A stretch of 64,000 nucleotides of DNA, from the NCBI RefSeq assembly GCF_902726655.1, contig NZ_CACVAN010000001.1:2728001-2792000 (forward strand), in the 5' to 3' direction. The stretch comes from Virgibacillus ihumii (GTDB lineage: Bacteria; Bacillota; Bacilli; Bacillales; Amphibacillaceae). The notes beneath the pieces are model-generated. The model was not told where the DNA came from, made no database searches, and saw nothing but the letters and a program-made list of their open reading frames with translations. The position numbers and the translations under genes are program-made. This document shows positions 9,123 through 17,915 of this stretch, piece after piece. Each line of letters begins with the position of its first letter. The stretch's first letter is position 1.

Positions 9123-9575
9123 GTGAACCATATAAAAGAAAATAAACGCAGCTCTCATTTTATGTTGACCCCTGAAACCAAAGAAAAAATTAAGATTATT
9201 GCTAAAGAAGAAAATATATCGCAAGCGAATGCAGTCGAATTAATGGTTAATACTTATTTTGAGAGTAGAGAAGAAGAACATCTTTTATTAAAACAAACCA
9301 TTTCCAAATTAATAGATGAAAAAATGGAACCAATGAATGAAAAATTAAGAACACTACAAGTTACCGGTAATGTTATTGACCGAGATACAAAAATCTTATT
9401 GGAATTTATGAACCATTATTACCTGGTGAATAAGTTTAATAAGCTGGCTACTACGGAAGATTATAAAACAAAAGGATTACAGCAGGCGGAGGATTTAATT
9501 CAAAAACGTATCCATAAGCAGCGAAAGAAAAAGCTAGATTATGAACAACGGAAACAACAAGAAAGGACTGAATAA
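9123..9575 (+). CDS. Second relaxosome accessory protein (RHH-like, coiled coil)
   Basis: About 150 residues. The N-terminal segment SSHFMLTPETKEKIKIIAKE with ENISQANAVELMVNTYF fits a ribbon-helix-helix domain, followed by helical, coiled-coil-rich sequence ending in a Lys/Arg/Gln-rich tail. The preferred start is GTG 9123, ten bases after AAAGGTG; an upstream in-frame GTG at 9111 has no ribosome site. The gene overlaps or abuts the previous stop, and the relaxase gene begins three bases after its own stop. It is probably the second auxiliary protein of the DNA-processing complex. Confidence 0.65.
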   Translation: MNHIKENKRSSHFMLTPETKEKIKIIAKEENISQANAVELMVNTYFESREEEHLLLKQTISKLIDEKMEPMNEKLRTLQVTGNVIDRDTKILLEFMNHYYLVNKFNKLATTEDYKTKGLQQAEDLIQKRIHKQRKKKLDYEQRKQQERTE

Positions 9576-9578
9576 AGT

Positions 9579-10826
9579 ATGAGTCCTGCGGTTGTATTGC
9601 GAACTAAATTTGTAACATCTCATTCAAGAGCATTTAATGACTACGTTAATTATATTGATCGTGACGATGCAAAAGGACATGTTCATGTGAATGAATCATC
9701 CAAAGACAAGGATGATTTTTTAGTTTTCTTTGATTTTATGGATTACATGGATGATAGAGAAAAACAAGGGGAATTATTCACGAATCGTAACGATAAATTG
9801 AGTTTAGATGAAAAGAAAACATTGAAAGAACAATTTCAATTAGCTCAAAAAAATAATTCTCCCATGTGGCAGGATGTGATTAGTTTTGATAATGGTTGGC
9901 TGGCAAAACAGGATATTTATTTTCCAGAATCGCACACGGTTGATGAAGAAAAAATGCGTGACATGGTGCGAAAAACCATGAATACTGTTTTGCAATCAGA
10001 AGGGATGGAGAAATCAGCTATCTGGACAGCATCCCTGCATTACAATACCGATAATATTCATGTGCATGTGGCAACCGTTGAACCGCATCCAACAAGAGAA
10101 CGTATGAATGTGTTGGATGAAGAAACCGGTGTCTGGCATGAGGAATATCGAGCAAAACGGAAACCAAAAACGCTGGAAAAAATGAAATCCAATGTTGCTA
10201 ATATGTTGATGGACAGGACCAATGAACGAAATAGGATAGATGAATTATTGCGTGGAACCATCCAGCATAAGAAAGAAAATCAGGTATCGTTAGCAACCTA
10301 TCAAAAAACAAAAGAGTTATTTAAAGAAGGGATAAAACATCTTCCTTCTGATAAAAGACAATGGAAATATGGATATCAATCCATTAATGCAGCAAGACCT
10401 TACATTGATGAAATAACAGACATTTATTTGCAGCAGTTTCATGCGGATGATCTGGAACAATTGCATCAACAATTGGATGGAGAAGTGGAAGTCATGAAAG
10501 AAATGTACGGTGAAGAGAGTAATTATGACCGGTATAAACAAACAAAGCTAGATGATCTAAAGAAGCGTATGGGTAATGTAGTACTTGCTGAAATGCGTGC
10601 ATATGATAAAGAACAAAATAATTTCAAGTCACAATACAAGCAAATGAATAAACAGACTTTATTTCAGCAATCGTGGCAGCCGGATCAATTTGATAATCAG
10701 GCTGTCACTTCTTTTCGTGTTTCTTTAATTCGATTACAAAAAGCAATGCGGAAAACATTTCAGGACTATGAAAAAGAAAAGAATCAACGGGAGTTCGATC
10801 AGATGATGGAAGGATATGAAATGTAA
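9579..10826 (+). CDS. MOB_L/MobP2-type conjugative relaxase
   Basis: 415 residues. The N-terminus (SPAVVLRTKFVTSHSRAF, then YVNYIDRDDAKG) and the metal-binding triad in HYNTDNIHVHV (His 154, 161 and 163) match the relaxase family first described for pLS20-like Firmicute plasmids, which nick oriT and stay covalently bound to the transferred strand. At 415 residues it has the relaxase domain and a helical extension but no helicase domain. It ends in MMEGYEM, similar to the C-termini of three proteins encoded downstream. Upstream are two accessory proteins and a candidate oriT, so this is a complete DNA-processing module. Relaxase call is firm; subfamily name is from memory of family sequences. 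Confidence 0.88.
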   Translation: MSPAVVLRTKFVTSHSRAFNDYVNYIDRDDAKGHVHVNESSKDKDDFLVFFDFMDYMDDREKQGELFTNRNDKLSLDEKKTLKEQFQLAQKNNSPMWQDVISFDNGWLAKQDIYFPESHTVDEEKMRDMVRKTMNTVLQSEGMEKSAIWTASLHYNTDNIHVHVATVEPHPTRERMNVLDEETGVWHEEYRAKRKPKTLEKMKSNVANMLMDRTNERNRIDELLRGTIQHKKENQVSLATYQKTKELFKEGIKHLPSDKRQWKYGYQSINAARPYIDEITDIYLQQFHADDLEQLHQQLDGEVEVMKEMYGEESNYDRYKQTKLDDLKKRMGNVVLAEMRAYDKEQNNFKSQYKQMNKQTLFQQSWQPDQFDNQAVTSFRVSLIRLQKAMRKTFQDYEKEKNQREFDQMMEGYEM

Positions 10827-10852
10827 CTATTTGAAGAAAGAAGGGAGATGCT

Positions 10853-10966
10853 ATGCAAAACATATACTTGTTTATAACGGATCATGAAGCACTCTTATTG
10901 AAAATGATAGGGGTGCTTTTATTTGTGTTATTTGTTGAACCGTATATCTGGAAGTTTGTTAAATGA
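10853..10966 (+). CDS. Small single-span membrane protein (37 residues)
   Basis: ATG 10853 follows AAGGGAG. The product is mainly one hydrophobic helix (MIGVLLFVLFVEPYIW) after a short polar N-terminus. It sits between the relaxase and the unknown gene at 11029 in the same direction. Unrecognised; included because of a good ribosome site and consistent membrane pattern. Confidence 0.5.
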   Translation: MQNIYLFITDHEALLLKMIGVLLFVLFVEPYIWKFVK

Positions 10967-11028
10967 AAACAACATTATTAATGCTGATTCAATACTAAAA
11001 TAATTTGTAAGGAAAGGAGAACAAGCAC

Positions 11029-11898
11029 ATGAGTCAAGATAATAGGTGGTTACATGATTTAAGGGAAGCATTTATTAAATATAACAACGAGGAATTTAAT
11101 GTTACTCCCGATGATGCATTATTAACGCTGGCGACAGCAAATGACATAACGGAATCTTCGACGATTAGCATCGGCTATACTACTATGGAAGATCATGAGG
11201 ATTATGAACTGACTGCTGTAATAGATTTAGAACAAAAACAATTCATTACTACGGTTAATGGTGCTAATTATGAGGAAAAGGAAGTGCTACAATATCAAAG
11301 CTATCAAGACATTATAGATGATTTACAGACATGTACATTCGATGATTTCATGCGTAATGACTTCGATTACGATAAGATTATTCAAAAGGATAAACAAATG
11401 GGATTGCAGAATAAGTCAAAAGAGGAACGTGATATGGTTGTTTTACATGATCTTGGTATAAGTATACATGAATTAATCCAAGATAAAGAATTTTACCTTT
11501 CTGTAACAGACTTATATGATACAAATAAAACAGATGACATTACAATTAGTGCGTTGGAGCCTGATGATATTGGCAGTGATTACGCATTTTATATTTTTAG
11601 TGAAAATCACGGTTTAAGTTCTCTTGACCATTTAATCCAGTTCCCAGAATATCCAAATGGTGAGATGAAAGAACAGGTTCTGCAACAACAATTAGCAAAA
11701 AAAGTAGAGCTTTACACCTATGATGGAACGTTTGAAGTGGATGCAGAGTGGCTAGAAAAAAACATTGAAGATATGGAGCTGGGTGAATTTTTAAATTCGT
11801 ATACGTGGGATGAAGCTGAATGGCTGCGTGACTTACATGCAAAAGAACAAAATGAAAAAGGAATTTCTAAGAAAACGGAACCAGATATGGAGATGTAA
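11029..11898 (+). CDS. Acidic protein of unknown function, conjugative leading-region type
   Basis: 289 residues, strongly acidic, no signal peptide or membrane segment. The start follows AAAGGAGA. I do not recognise the family. It shares two features with the unknown protein encoded at 14517 and the ArdC-type protein at 15381: a C-terminus ending in MEM or LEM (here TEPDMEM), and a copy or neighbour of the hairpin AGGGCTTCT/AGGAGTCCT right at the stop codon. It could be a protein delivered with the DNA or acting early in the recipient, as antirestriction proteins are; this is inference from context. Confidence 0.6.
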   Translation: MSQDNRWLHDLREAFIKYNNEEFNVTPDDALLTLATANDITESSTISIGYTTMEDHEDYELTAVIDLEQKQFITTVNGANYEEKEVLQYQSYQDIIDDLQTCTFDDFMRNDFDYDKIIQKDKQMGLQNKSKEERDMVVLHDLGISIHELIQDKEFYLSVTDLYDTNKTDDITISALEPDDIGSDYAFYIFSENHGLSSLDHLIQFPEYPNGEMKEQVLQQQLAKKVELYTYDGTFEVDAEWLEKNIEDMELGEFLNSYTWDEAEWLRDLHAKEQNEKGISKKTEPDMEM

Positions 11899-11919
11899 GG
11901 GCTTCTGAAAAGGAGTCCT
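11898..11919 (+). repeat. Intercistronic hairpin repeat, copy 1
   Basis: AGGGCTTCT pairs fully with AGGAGTCCT (nine pairs, two G-U). The same hairpin recurs at 14468 and 15332, each time between leading-region genes. Confidence 0.7.
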
Positions 11920-11945
11920 CACTATTTTAGAAAAGGTGATAATAA

Positions 11946-14090
11946 ATGGGACTTACATTAATAATGGCTGAAAAGCCGAGTCAGGCTCGGTCTTATGCAG
12001 ATGCATTTGATGTTAAAAACAAAACGAAAACTTACATTGAATTAAAACCCTGCAGCATTTTTCCGGAAGGCGCAACGATTACATGGGGAGTCGGACATTT
12101 AGTGTCATTAAAAATGCCTGGTGAATATAAGGAGGAATGGCAAATGTGGAATTTAAAGAATTTGCCTATTTTCCCTGATACATTCGAGTATAAGGTATCA
12201 TCGAATGTGAAAGATCAATTCAAGGCAGTGAAGAAATTATTTGATGCTGCAACGACTCTTATTAACGCCTGTGATGTAGACAGGGAAGGCAGCAACATAT
12301 TTTATTCGACATTGTATATGACCGGTTATAAAAACAGTCAAAAACCGATTAAGCGTTTATGGATTAATTCATTGGAAAGAGATGAAGTCAAAAAAGGTTT
12401 TACAAAACTATTGGATAATCAAAAAGATATATTAATGTATGAGGAAGCGAAAGCTCGACAACAAGCCGATTGGTTGGTCGGCATGAATGCCAGCCAACTT
12501 TACACATTGCTTTTACAGCAAAAAGGATATTCCGGAAGCCTTTCAATTGGAAGAGTTCAATCGCCAACCGTTTATTTGATTTATCAGCGACAGAAAGAGA
12601 TTGATAACTTTGTAACCCAACCGTTTTTTGAAATTGAAGCGACATTTACAGCTGAACAGGGTTATTATAAAGGGAAGGCGAATGTAAAGGAAGATGCCAA
12701 AGAGAAGGTGCAAGCTTTATTAGATCAATACCGGATAGCCGGAAAAGAACAAGGTGTCGTTGCTTCTGTTGAAAAGAATGAAAAACGGAAAAAGGCTTCA
12801 AAACTTCATTCCTTATCTACCTTGCAAAGTAAAGCGAATAAACAATGGAAGTATAGTCCGAAAAAAGTACTGGACATCGTTCAACGGTTGTATGATAAGA
12901 AGGTTCTTTCTTATCCACGTACCGATTGTAACTATATTACAGACAGCGAATTTGCGTATTTAAAGGATAATTTGAAGGAATATCAATGTGTTCTTCAAGT
13001 AGAATTTACGCCGAAGACATTAGAGCCAAACAAACGCTTTGTGGATGGAGCAAAGGTAGAAGAGCATTACGCGATAATTCCCACGAAAACGATTCCTTCT
13101 GAAAAAACATTGCAAAGTTTTTCAGATGAAGAACGAAATATTTATCGTGAAGTAGTGGCAACCATGTTAGGAATGTTTCATGAAGATTATATCTATGAAG
13201 AAACAACGATCCTCACACATGTGAATGGCCTTCCGTTTAAATCGACTGGGAAAACCGAAAAAGTGAAGGGATGGCAAACCTTGTTTCCCGCAAAAAAACA
13301 GGATAAAGAAGAAAAAGAGAAGGAAGCTGTTCTTCCTAATGTGTCGGAAAAGGAAACGGTTCAAGGGGATATACGTATCAAAGAAAGGAAAACAAAGCCT
13401 CCGAAGCCGTACAGTGAAGGGCAGCTTATTAACATGATGAAAACATGTGGTAAGCACGTTGAACAGGATGAAGATGTCGAGATTCTCAAAGAGATTGAAG
13501 GACTTGGTACCGAAGCCACTCGAAGTGGTATTATTGAACGGATTAAGCAGCAGAAATACGTTGAGATTAAAAAGAATGTGGCTACCGTTACAGACAAAGG
13601 AAAAATCTTATGTGAAGCGATTGAAGGAACATTGCTTTCCAGTCCGACCATGACTGCTAAATGGGAAAGTTACCTTACGAAAATCGGAAAAGGAGAAGGT
13701 GCTTCCCATGTTTTTATGGATAAAATCAAACAGTTTATTCAGCAGCAGATACACGAGACCCCTGATAAGTTAAATGGCAAAGAAATACAAGAGAAAATAC
13801 AGACCCAGCAACACGCTAATAGCATTGGAAGATGTCCATTATGCAATGGTGATATTCAAGATAAAGGAAAGTTTTACGGTTGTTCCGGTTACAAAGATGG
13901 CTGCACATTTACACTGCCTAAAAGGTTTTTAGGAAAAACCATTAGTGCAGCTAATATGAAAAAGATACTTGCTGGTAGTAAAACGAGTCTTATAAAAGGA
14001 TTTAAGAGCAAAAAAGGAAAAACATTTAATGCTTATTTACGTTATGACAGCAATGAAGGACGACTTAAGCCAGAATTTCAGAAGGGATGA
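11946..14090 (+). CDS. topB: DNA topoisomerase III (type IA), conjugative-element type
   Basis: 714 residues. A TOPRIM domain at the N-terminus begins MAEKPSQARSYADAF and has the acidic motif CDVDREGSNI near residue 110. The catalytic Tyr is residue 323 in LSYPRTDCNY. A C-terminal zinc-ribbon CPLCN...GCSGYKDGC lies near residues 630-655. Such extra topoisomerases are common on large Gram-positive conjugative plasmids and integrative elements, where they help DNA processing or decatenation. The start follows a weak GGTGAT site in the intergenic space after the unknown acidic gene. Function is certain at the family level; its need for transfer is inferred. Confidence 0.93.
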   Translation: MGLTLIMAEKPSQARSYADAFDVKNKTKTYIELKPCSIFPEGATITWGVGHLVSLKMPGEYKEEWQMWNLKNLPIFPDTFEYKVSSNVKDQFKAVKKLFDAATTLINACDVDREGSNIFYSTLYMTGYKNSQKPIKRLWINSLERDEVKKGFTKLLDNQKDILMYEEAKARQQADWLVGMNASQLYTLLLQQKGYSGSLSIGRVQSPTVYLIYQRQKEIDNFVTQPFFEIEATFTAEQGYYKGKANVKEDAKEKVQALLDQYRIAGKEQGVVASVEKNEKRKKASKLHSLSTLQSKANKQWKYSPKKVLDIVQRLYDKKVLSYPRTDCNYITDSEFAYLKDNLKEYQCVLQVEFTPKTLEPNKRFVDGAKVEEHYAIIPTKTIPSEKTLQSFSDEERNIYREVVATMLGMFHEDYIYEETTILTHVNGLPFKSTGKTEKVKGWQTLFPAKKQDKEEKEKEAVLPNVSEKETVQGDIRIKERKTKPPKPYSEGQLINMMKTCGKHVEQDEDVEILKEIEGLGTEATRSGIIERIKQQKYVEIKKNVATVTDKGKILCEAIEGTLLSSPTMTAKWESYLTKIGKGEGASHVFMDKIKQFIQQQIHETPDKLNGKEIQEKIQTQQHANSIGRCPLCNGDIQDKGKFYGCSGYKDGCTFTLPKRFLGKTISAANMKKILAGSKTSLIKGFKSKKGKTFNAYLRYDSNEGRLKPEFQKG

Positions 14091-14096
14091 TAACGA

Positions 14097-14321
14097 ATGG
14101 ATTTATATGTAGACGGGAAATACAAAGTAGTGGATGTTGGCTATGTGAAGGAAATAAAAGATACCAGTGTTGTGTTTATCGTAAAAGATGGAGATATTGA
14201 AATGGATGTGGACGATGTAACATTAGATGCTATTCAAACGATTGTTGAAGCTGACGAGGAGGCATTAATCCCATTAGACTTCGAAACAAAAACGGTAATC
14301 TTAGACGGTGAACCAGTATAA
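14097..14321 (+). CDS. Small acidic protein of unknown function
   Basis: 74 residues, rich in Asp, Glu and Val, no membrane segment and no recognised motif. It begins six bases after the topoisomerase stop, so it is probably co-transcribed, and it is followed by a terminator. Acidic composition matches the neighbouring unknown proteins of this block. Confidence 0.6.
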   Translation: MDLYVDGKYKVVDVGYVKEIKDTSVVFIVKDGDIEMDVDDVTLDAIQTIVEADEEALIPLDFETKTVILDGEPV

Positions 14322-14342
14322 GTTCAATCATTTTCATGAATC

Positions 14343-14375
14343 AAGGCTTCCATTCTTTTGGAAGTCTTTTTTTCT
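14343..14375 (+). terminator. Rho-independent terminator
   Basis: AGGCTTCCA / TGGAAGTCT stem followed by seven or more T. It closes the topoisomerase transcript. The remaining bases to 14467 hold no gene I can support. Confidence 0.75.
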
Positions 14376-14467
14376 TTTAATGATTTGTATGGTTGATAAC
14401 AATGCACATCATTCTTCTGCATTAACGAGGAAGTGGATGAAACATTATATGAAAGAAAATTTGAGTG

Positions 14468-14490
14468 AGGGCTTCTAAATAAGGAGTCCT
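14468..14490 (+). repeat. Intercistronic hairpin repeat, copy 2
   Basis: AGGGCTTCT pairs with AGGAGTCCT. It is followed by CCCTTATTTTG and lies ten bases before the ribosome site of the gene at 14517, so it is in its leader. Confidence 0.7.
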
Positions 14491-14516
14491 CCCTTATTTT
14501 GAAGGAGGTATTATTT

Positions 14517-15332
14517 ATGAATGAAAAAGAAATCTTCGTAGGAAATCAGAACGTTTATGTCATTCACGATTTGGAATTAGACGTCGAATTTGATTATATA
14601 TCACAGGAGGAACATACAGCAGCAATTCTTGAATTAGAGGAACATATTCATGAACAAAGGCTTCAACCAACTGTTCCGGATAATGGCTATATCAATGCAC
14701 ATGAGGATGCCATTATTTATCATACAGAAAGCGGTACTATTCATTATGCTTCCAGTCTTGAAAGCAATCCGGCCAAAGATCAACGCACGGAACATATACT
14801 CCATCAATTTTATAAAGATTGCCTTTCCTTTTGGAACCAAGAGAAAGAGCGAAGTTCCGGCTTCGCACGTGCTAAAAGTCCAGAGCGACTTGCAGTGCAG
14901 GATGTTTCTTTTTTAAAACATGACCCAACAGTACCTATTGGTGATTTGCTTGACGAAAATACGAAATTAGCTTGGTTAAAGGATAAAAATGAAGAATTGG
15001 ATGTGCTGGAAAAGCCTACTGTCATTCTGGATAAACAAACAGGTGGTTATTCCATATATACGAATATGGAAGATTTATTTGAAGCATGTAAGCAAAATAC
15101 CTTAAACCATCTTGCTGGACTGGAAGATGAATATGCATATCAACTTGGGGAATTTGAAGCATTTACACTGAAAGATAAAGAAGTATTTATAACAGATAAA
15201 TATGAATATGCTTTGCTGGAACCAACACAAGAAAACATAAAAGAGTGGGAAACGTTTCATTATACAAAGTGGAAACATGGGGTTTCTAATCATGAAACAG
15301 AAAAATCATCCGAACCAGGAATGGAAATGTAA
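14517..15332 (+). CDS. Acidic protein of unknown function, conjugative leading-region type
   Basis: 271 residues. ATG 14517 follows a strong GAAGGAGGT; an upstream in-frame start at 14499 lies inside the preceding hairpin region and is unlikely. The protein is soluble and acidic, with no recognised domain. It ends KSSEPGMEM, very like TEPDMEM of the protein encoded at 11029, and the stop codon runs into hairpin copy 3. The gene sits between topoisomerase III and the ArdC-type antirestriction gene, so a role early after transfer is plausible but unproven. Confidence 0.6.
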   Translation: MNEKEIFVGNQNVYVIHDLELDVEFDYISQEEHTAAILELEEHIHEQRLQPTVPDNGYINAHEDAIIYHTESGTIHYASSLESNPAKDQRTEHILHQFYKDCLSFWNQEKERSSGFARAKSPERLAVQDVSFLKHDPTVPIGDLLDENTKLAWLKDKNEELDVLEKPTVILDKQTGGYSIYTNMEDLFEACKQNTLNHLAGLEDEYAYQLGEFEAFTLKDKEVFITDKYEYALLEPTQENIKEWETFHYTKWKHGVSNHETEKSSEPGMEM

Positions 15333-15358
15333 GGGCTTCTACACAGGAGTCCTTCTTT
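15332..15358 (+). repeat. Intercistronic hairpin repeat, copy 3 (terminator-like)
   Basis: AGGGCTTCT pairs with AGGAGTCCT and is followed by TCTTTTT, so this copy could terminate or attenuate transcription before the ArdC-type gene. Confidence 0.7.
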
Positions 15359-15380
15359 TTATGTTGAGGAGGTTAAACAC

Positions 15381-16607
15381 ATGAAACGAAAATCATTTGA
15401 ACAAAAGCGTGAGGAAGTAAGGCAGTTAACGGAGGACATGAATGATTCCATTGATTCATACTTTCAGAGTGAAGAAAATCTAGCGGAATACCTGCAATTC
15501 ATGACACAATTTCACCAGTACTCATTGCGTAATACCGCTTTAATTCAAAGCCAATTTGAAGGGGCCCAAGCTGTAGGTAGCTATAAATTCTGGAAAGAAA
15601 AAGGATTTCAAGTGCAAAAAGGAGAAAAAGCTCTCAAAATTCTTGTACCAAATAAATCAGCACCTAAATTCAAGGATCATAACAGTAAATGGAAAAATAT
15701 GAAGTATGCAACAGAACAGGAGAAAGATAAGATTGAAAAAGGGGAATTAGAGAAACGAAAAAGTAAATTATACTTTTCCACTGGCAATGTATTTGACATA
15801 AGTCAAACCAATGCAAAAGCTCGTGATCTGCCGGAAATTTTTCCAAATAAATGGATGGAAGGGGATGTAAAGCATTATGATGTGATGTTAGATGCTATGC
15901 ATCAAATTGGTGAAAAAATGGATGTTTCGATTGGAAAGCCGTTTGAAGAACTAGGGGCAGCAAAAGGGGCTTTTTATCATGCAGCCGGTGATATAAATAA
16001 TGGTCATATAGGCTTGAATCCACGTAATGGAGAATTACAAAATGTAAAGACGATGTTGCATGAGCTCTGCCATGCAAAACGGCATAACCCGCAAAATGAT
16101 GATTATAAAGCTATGCCAGCAGAAGAAAAGGAATATCAAGCAGAAATGACAGCATATGCGGTAGCAAACTACTTTGATATTGATACCAGTGATTATTCAC
16201 TACCCTATTTAGCTAACTGGACTCAAGATAAAGAGATGAAGGATAAAACTAATTTACTGGAAGGTGTACGTGAAACTGCCATTGAGTTTATTCATGAAAT
16301 AGAGCCTGAATTAATAAAAGAACGCGAAAAAGAACATGCACAAGAATCAGTGAAAAACTATGAGGATGGTCTCTATTGGTATGAAATGCTACACCGTCCT
16401 GTGTCATTGGGTTGTCAGCCTAAAGGCTTTGTTGATTTTATGGAGGATAAAGGGAACCATGGAATTTTGGCATATGAAAGAGAATTAACAGAAAAAGAAT
16501 TAAGTGATTTTGAAATGCAGGAATGGGATATAGATCAAGAAAAAGAAAAGCAGCAAACTAATGAATTAACTAAAAGGCAAGAGCTAGAAATGGAGTTGGA
16601 AATGTAG
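15381..16607 (+). CDS. ArdC-type antirestriction protein with metallopeptidase-like domain
   Basis: 408 residues. The N-terminal 140 residues (FMTQFHQYSLRNTALIQSQF, then VGSYKFWKEKGFQVQKGEKA) match the ArdC N-terminal ssDNA-binding domain. Next is a zinc-peptidase-like domain with HELCH at residues 227-231 and a downstream Glu region (EYQAEMTAYAVANYF). A C-terminal extension of about 100 residues ends in LEMELEM. ArdC of plasmid pSa protects incoming DNA from restriction and is reported to travel with the transferred strand. The start follows GAGGAGG. The shared C-terminal MEM/LEM with neighbours and the relaxase is notable. Confidence 0.82.
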   Translation: MKRKSFEQKREEVRQLTEDMNDSIDSYFQSEENLAEYLQFMTQFHQYSLRNTALIQSQFEGAQAVGSYKFWKEKGFQVQKGEKALKILVPNKSAPKFKDHNSKWKNMKYATEQEKDKIEKGELEKRKSKLYFSTGNVFDISQTNAKARDLPEIFPNKWMEGDVKHYDVMLDAMHQIGEKMDVSIGKPFEELGAAKGAFYHAAGDINNGHIGLNPRNGELQNVKTMLHELCHAKRHNPQNDDYKAMPAEEKEYQAEMTAYAVANYFDIDTSDYSLPYLANWTQDKEMKDKTNLLEGVRETAIEFIHEIEPELIKEREKEHAQESVKNYEDGLYWYEMLHRPVSLGCQPKGFVDFMEDKGNHGILAYERELTEKELSDFEMQEWDIDQEKEKQQTNELTKRQELEMELEM

Positions 16608-16628
16608 GGGGTGATTATTCCCCCTTTC
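16606..16628 (+). terminator. Possible terminator after the ArdC-type gene
   Basis: GGGGG...CCCCC hairpin with an eight-base loop overlapping the stop codon, followed by only TTT. Weak as a terminator. Confidence 0.4.
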
Positions 16629-16748
16629 CAAGCAAACAGCCTTTTACTTAACCGCCTATGAAAATTGTATAATTGTTGCTATTAAAAATTGCAAATAATA
16701 TAAAGATGTTACCCTCTCTTAGATACCTTCTGCATACGTTTTTGTTGG

Positions 16749-17126
16749 TTAATCAAATCGCCAGCCTTCATGTGTCATTTTAAAGTTTTTTACTTTTCTT
16801 ATATACTTAACCATGGTTTCTTTTGTTAATTGCTGCATTTTATTCGGGGTGTAACGAATCGTGCCGGATTGATTTTCGTCATACCATTGATATACCGTGT
16901 TTCCAGTCCGTTTAATAACAATATGGTGCTTGGTATAGAGTTGCTGCTTTGTAGCAGATAGATCATTGATTACTTCTTGAATAGCAGCATCAAGCATACT
17001 TAGAAATACATTCAATGATTCTAATGAACTGTATCTCTGAAAATGTTTTTTATCTTGTTCAAATATCTTTAAAACAAAAGGCAATATGATAAAATCCTGT
17101 GTAAGTTGCTGTAATTCTTCATCCAT
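16749..17126 (-). CDS. Hypothetical protein, convergent with the conjugation module
   Basis: 125 residues, soluble, mostly helical, with no motif I recognise. Its start follows a ribosome-site-like GAGGTGATGG on the minus strand. It is transcribed toward the ArdC-type gene, so it marks the end of the rightward conjugation block. Confidence 0.6.
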   Translation of the reverse strand: MDEELQQLTQDFIILPFVLKIFEQDKKHFQRYSSLESLNVFLSMLDAAIQEVINDLSATKQQLYTKHHIVIKRTGNTVYQWYDENQSGTIRYTPNKMQQLTKETMVKYIRKVKNFKMTHEGWRFD

Positions 17127-17261
17127 GCCATCACCTCAAATCAAATTGGTAAAGCTATTTTCATTTTAAATAAGGTTAAAAAAGAATCCAAGCTTTACTC
17201 CTTTGATATACATTGTTCAAACATTGGTTTTATGGTAAAAATAAAGTGAGTGAGTATTCGG

Positions 17262-17287
17262 CAAACGGGCCAGTTAATGGAATAAAT
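17262..17287 (+). repeat. Cassette repeat, degenerate (AAACGGGC...GGAATAA)
   Basis: AAACGGGCCAGTTAATGGAATAA shares the spacing of the GGGCGC/GGAATAA repeat, but no unit can be assigned; the downstream open stretch (17298-17480) overlaps the minus-strand gene and is probably a remnant. Confidence 0.5.
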
Positions 17288-17407
17288 AAGGATTGTAATG
17301 TGGGCGTTTCCTACATTTGCAATTGTGTTATTATTGGAAATAACGTTGGCAAAGGGGAGGATTAAGATTAAAAAATCTTGGTTTACTAACGATGTTATTT
17401 TGCAAAT

Positions 17408-17617
17408 TTATTTCTGTTTTGGAAACAAGAATGATATGCCTAAAAAAATTAGTCCGATAGTAAGGCCAACTGGTTCATAAGCGTAATAAATCGACGCAGG
17501 CATTTTTTCGGTCACCCGAACAAAACTTAAAATCAGCTTTGAAACAAGTGTGAGCATTACTATTCCGTAGGCTATATATTGAAAAACTTCTCGCTTGTTT
17601 AATTTGATTTTATCCAT
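17408..17617 (-). CDS. Small two-span membrane protein
   Basis: 69 residues. ATG 17617 follows AAAGGTGTG on the minus strand; an in-frame start nine bases upstream is less well placed. Two hydrophobic segments (about residues 12-32 and 45-65) with a short loop. Unrecognised. It is the only minus-strand gene in the first part of the cassette-like array besides the one at 20141. Confidence 0.6.
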   Translation of the reverse strand: MDKIKLNKREVFQYIAYGIVMLTLVSKLILSFVRVTEKMPASIYYAYEPVGLTIGLIFLGISFLFPKQK

Positions 17618-17803
17618 ATAAAACACACCTTTCTATGAAATATTCCACTTTGTATAATTATGACATAGTTAATTTAAGGTTTCATGGTATTTTTTGAAAA
17701 TGATATTTTATTACTATTTATCTTGGTTTTGGACCTTTGTCCATTATCAACATCTTAAAGAAAGCCTGCAATTGCACATCTAAAATGGTTTGTAATTTTC
17801 ATC

Positions 17804-17865
17804 AAAAGGGCGCTTATCTGTAATAAAGATCGACGCCCGTATTTTACATAAGAGCCATAAAATGA
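17804..17865 (+). repeat. Cassette repeat copy (GGGCGC...TAATAA...ACGCCC...AGAGCCAT)
   Basis: GGGCGC at 17808 pairs with ACGCCC at 17833; AGAGCCATAAAATG completes the long form. It precedes the unit with the gene at 17916. Confidence 0.75.
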
Positions 17866-17915
17866 AATAGTTAATGTTAAATAATTTTGATAAAGTAAAG
17901 ATTGAGGTGTTGTTA

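Noticed and set aside
17298..17480. 60-codon plus-strand frame with a hydrophobic start
   Set aside because: It overlaps the better supported minus-strand membrane protein and has no ribosome site; perhaps a remnant after the degenerate repeat at 17262.
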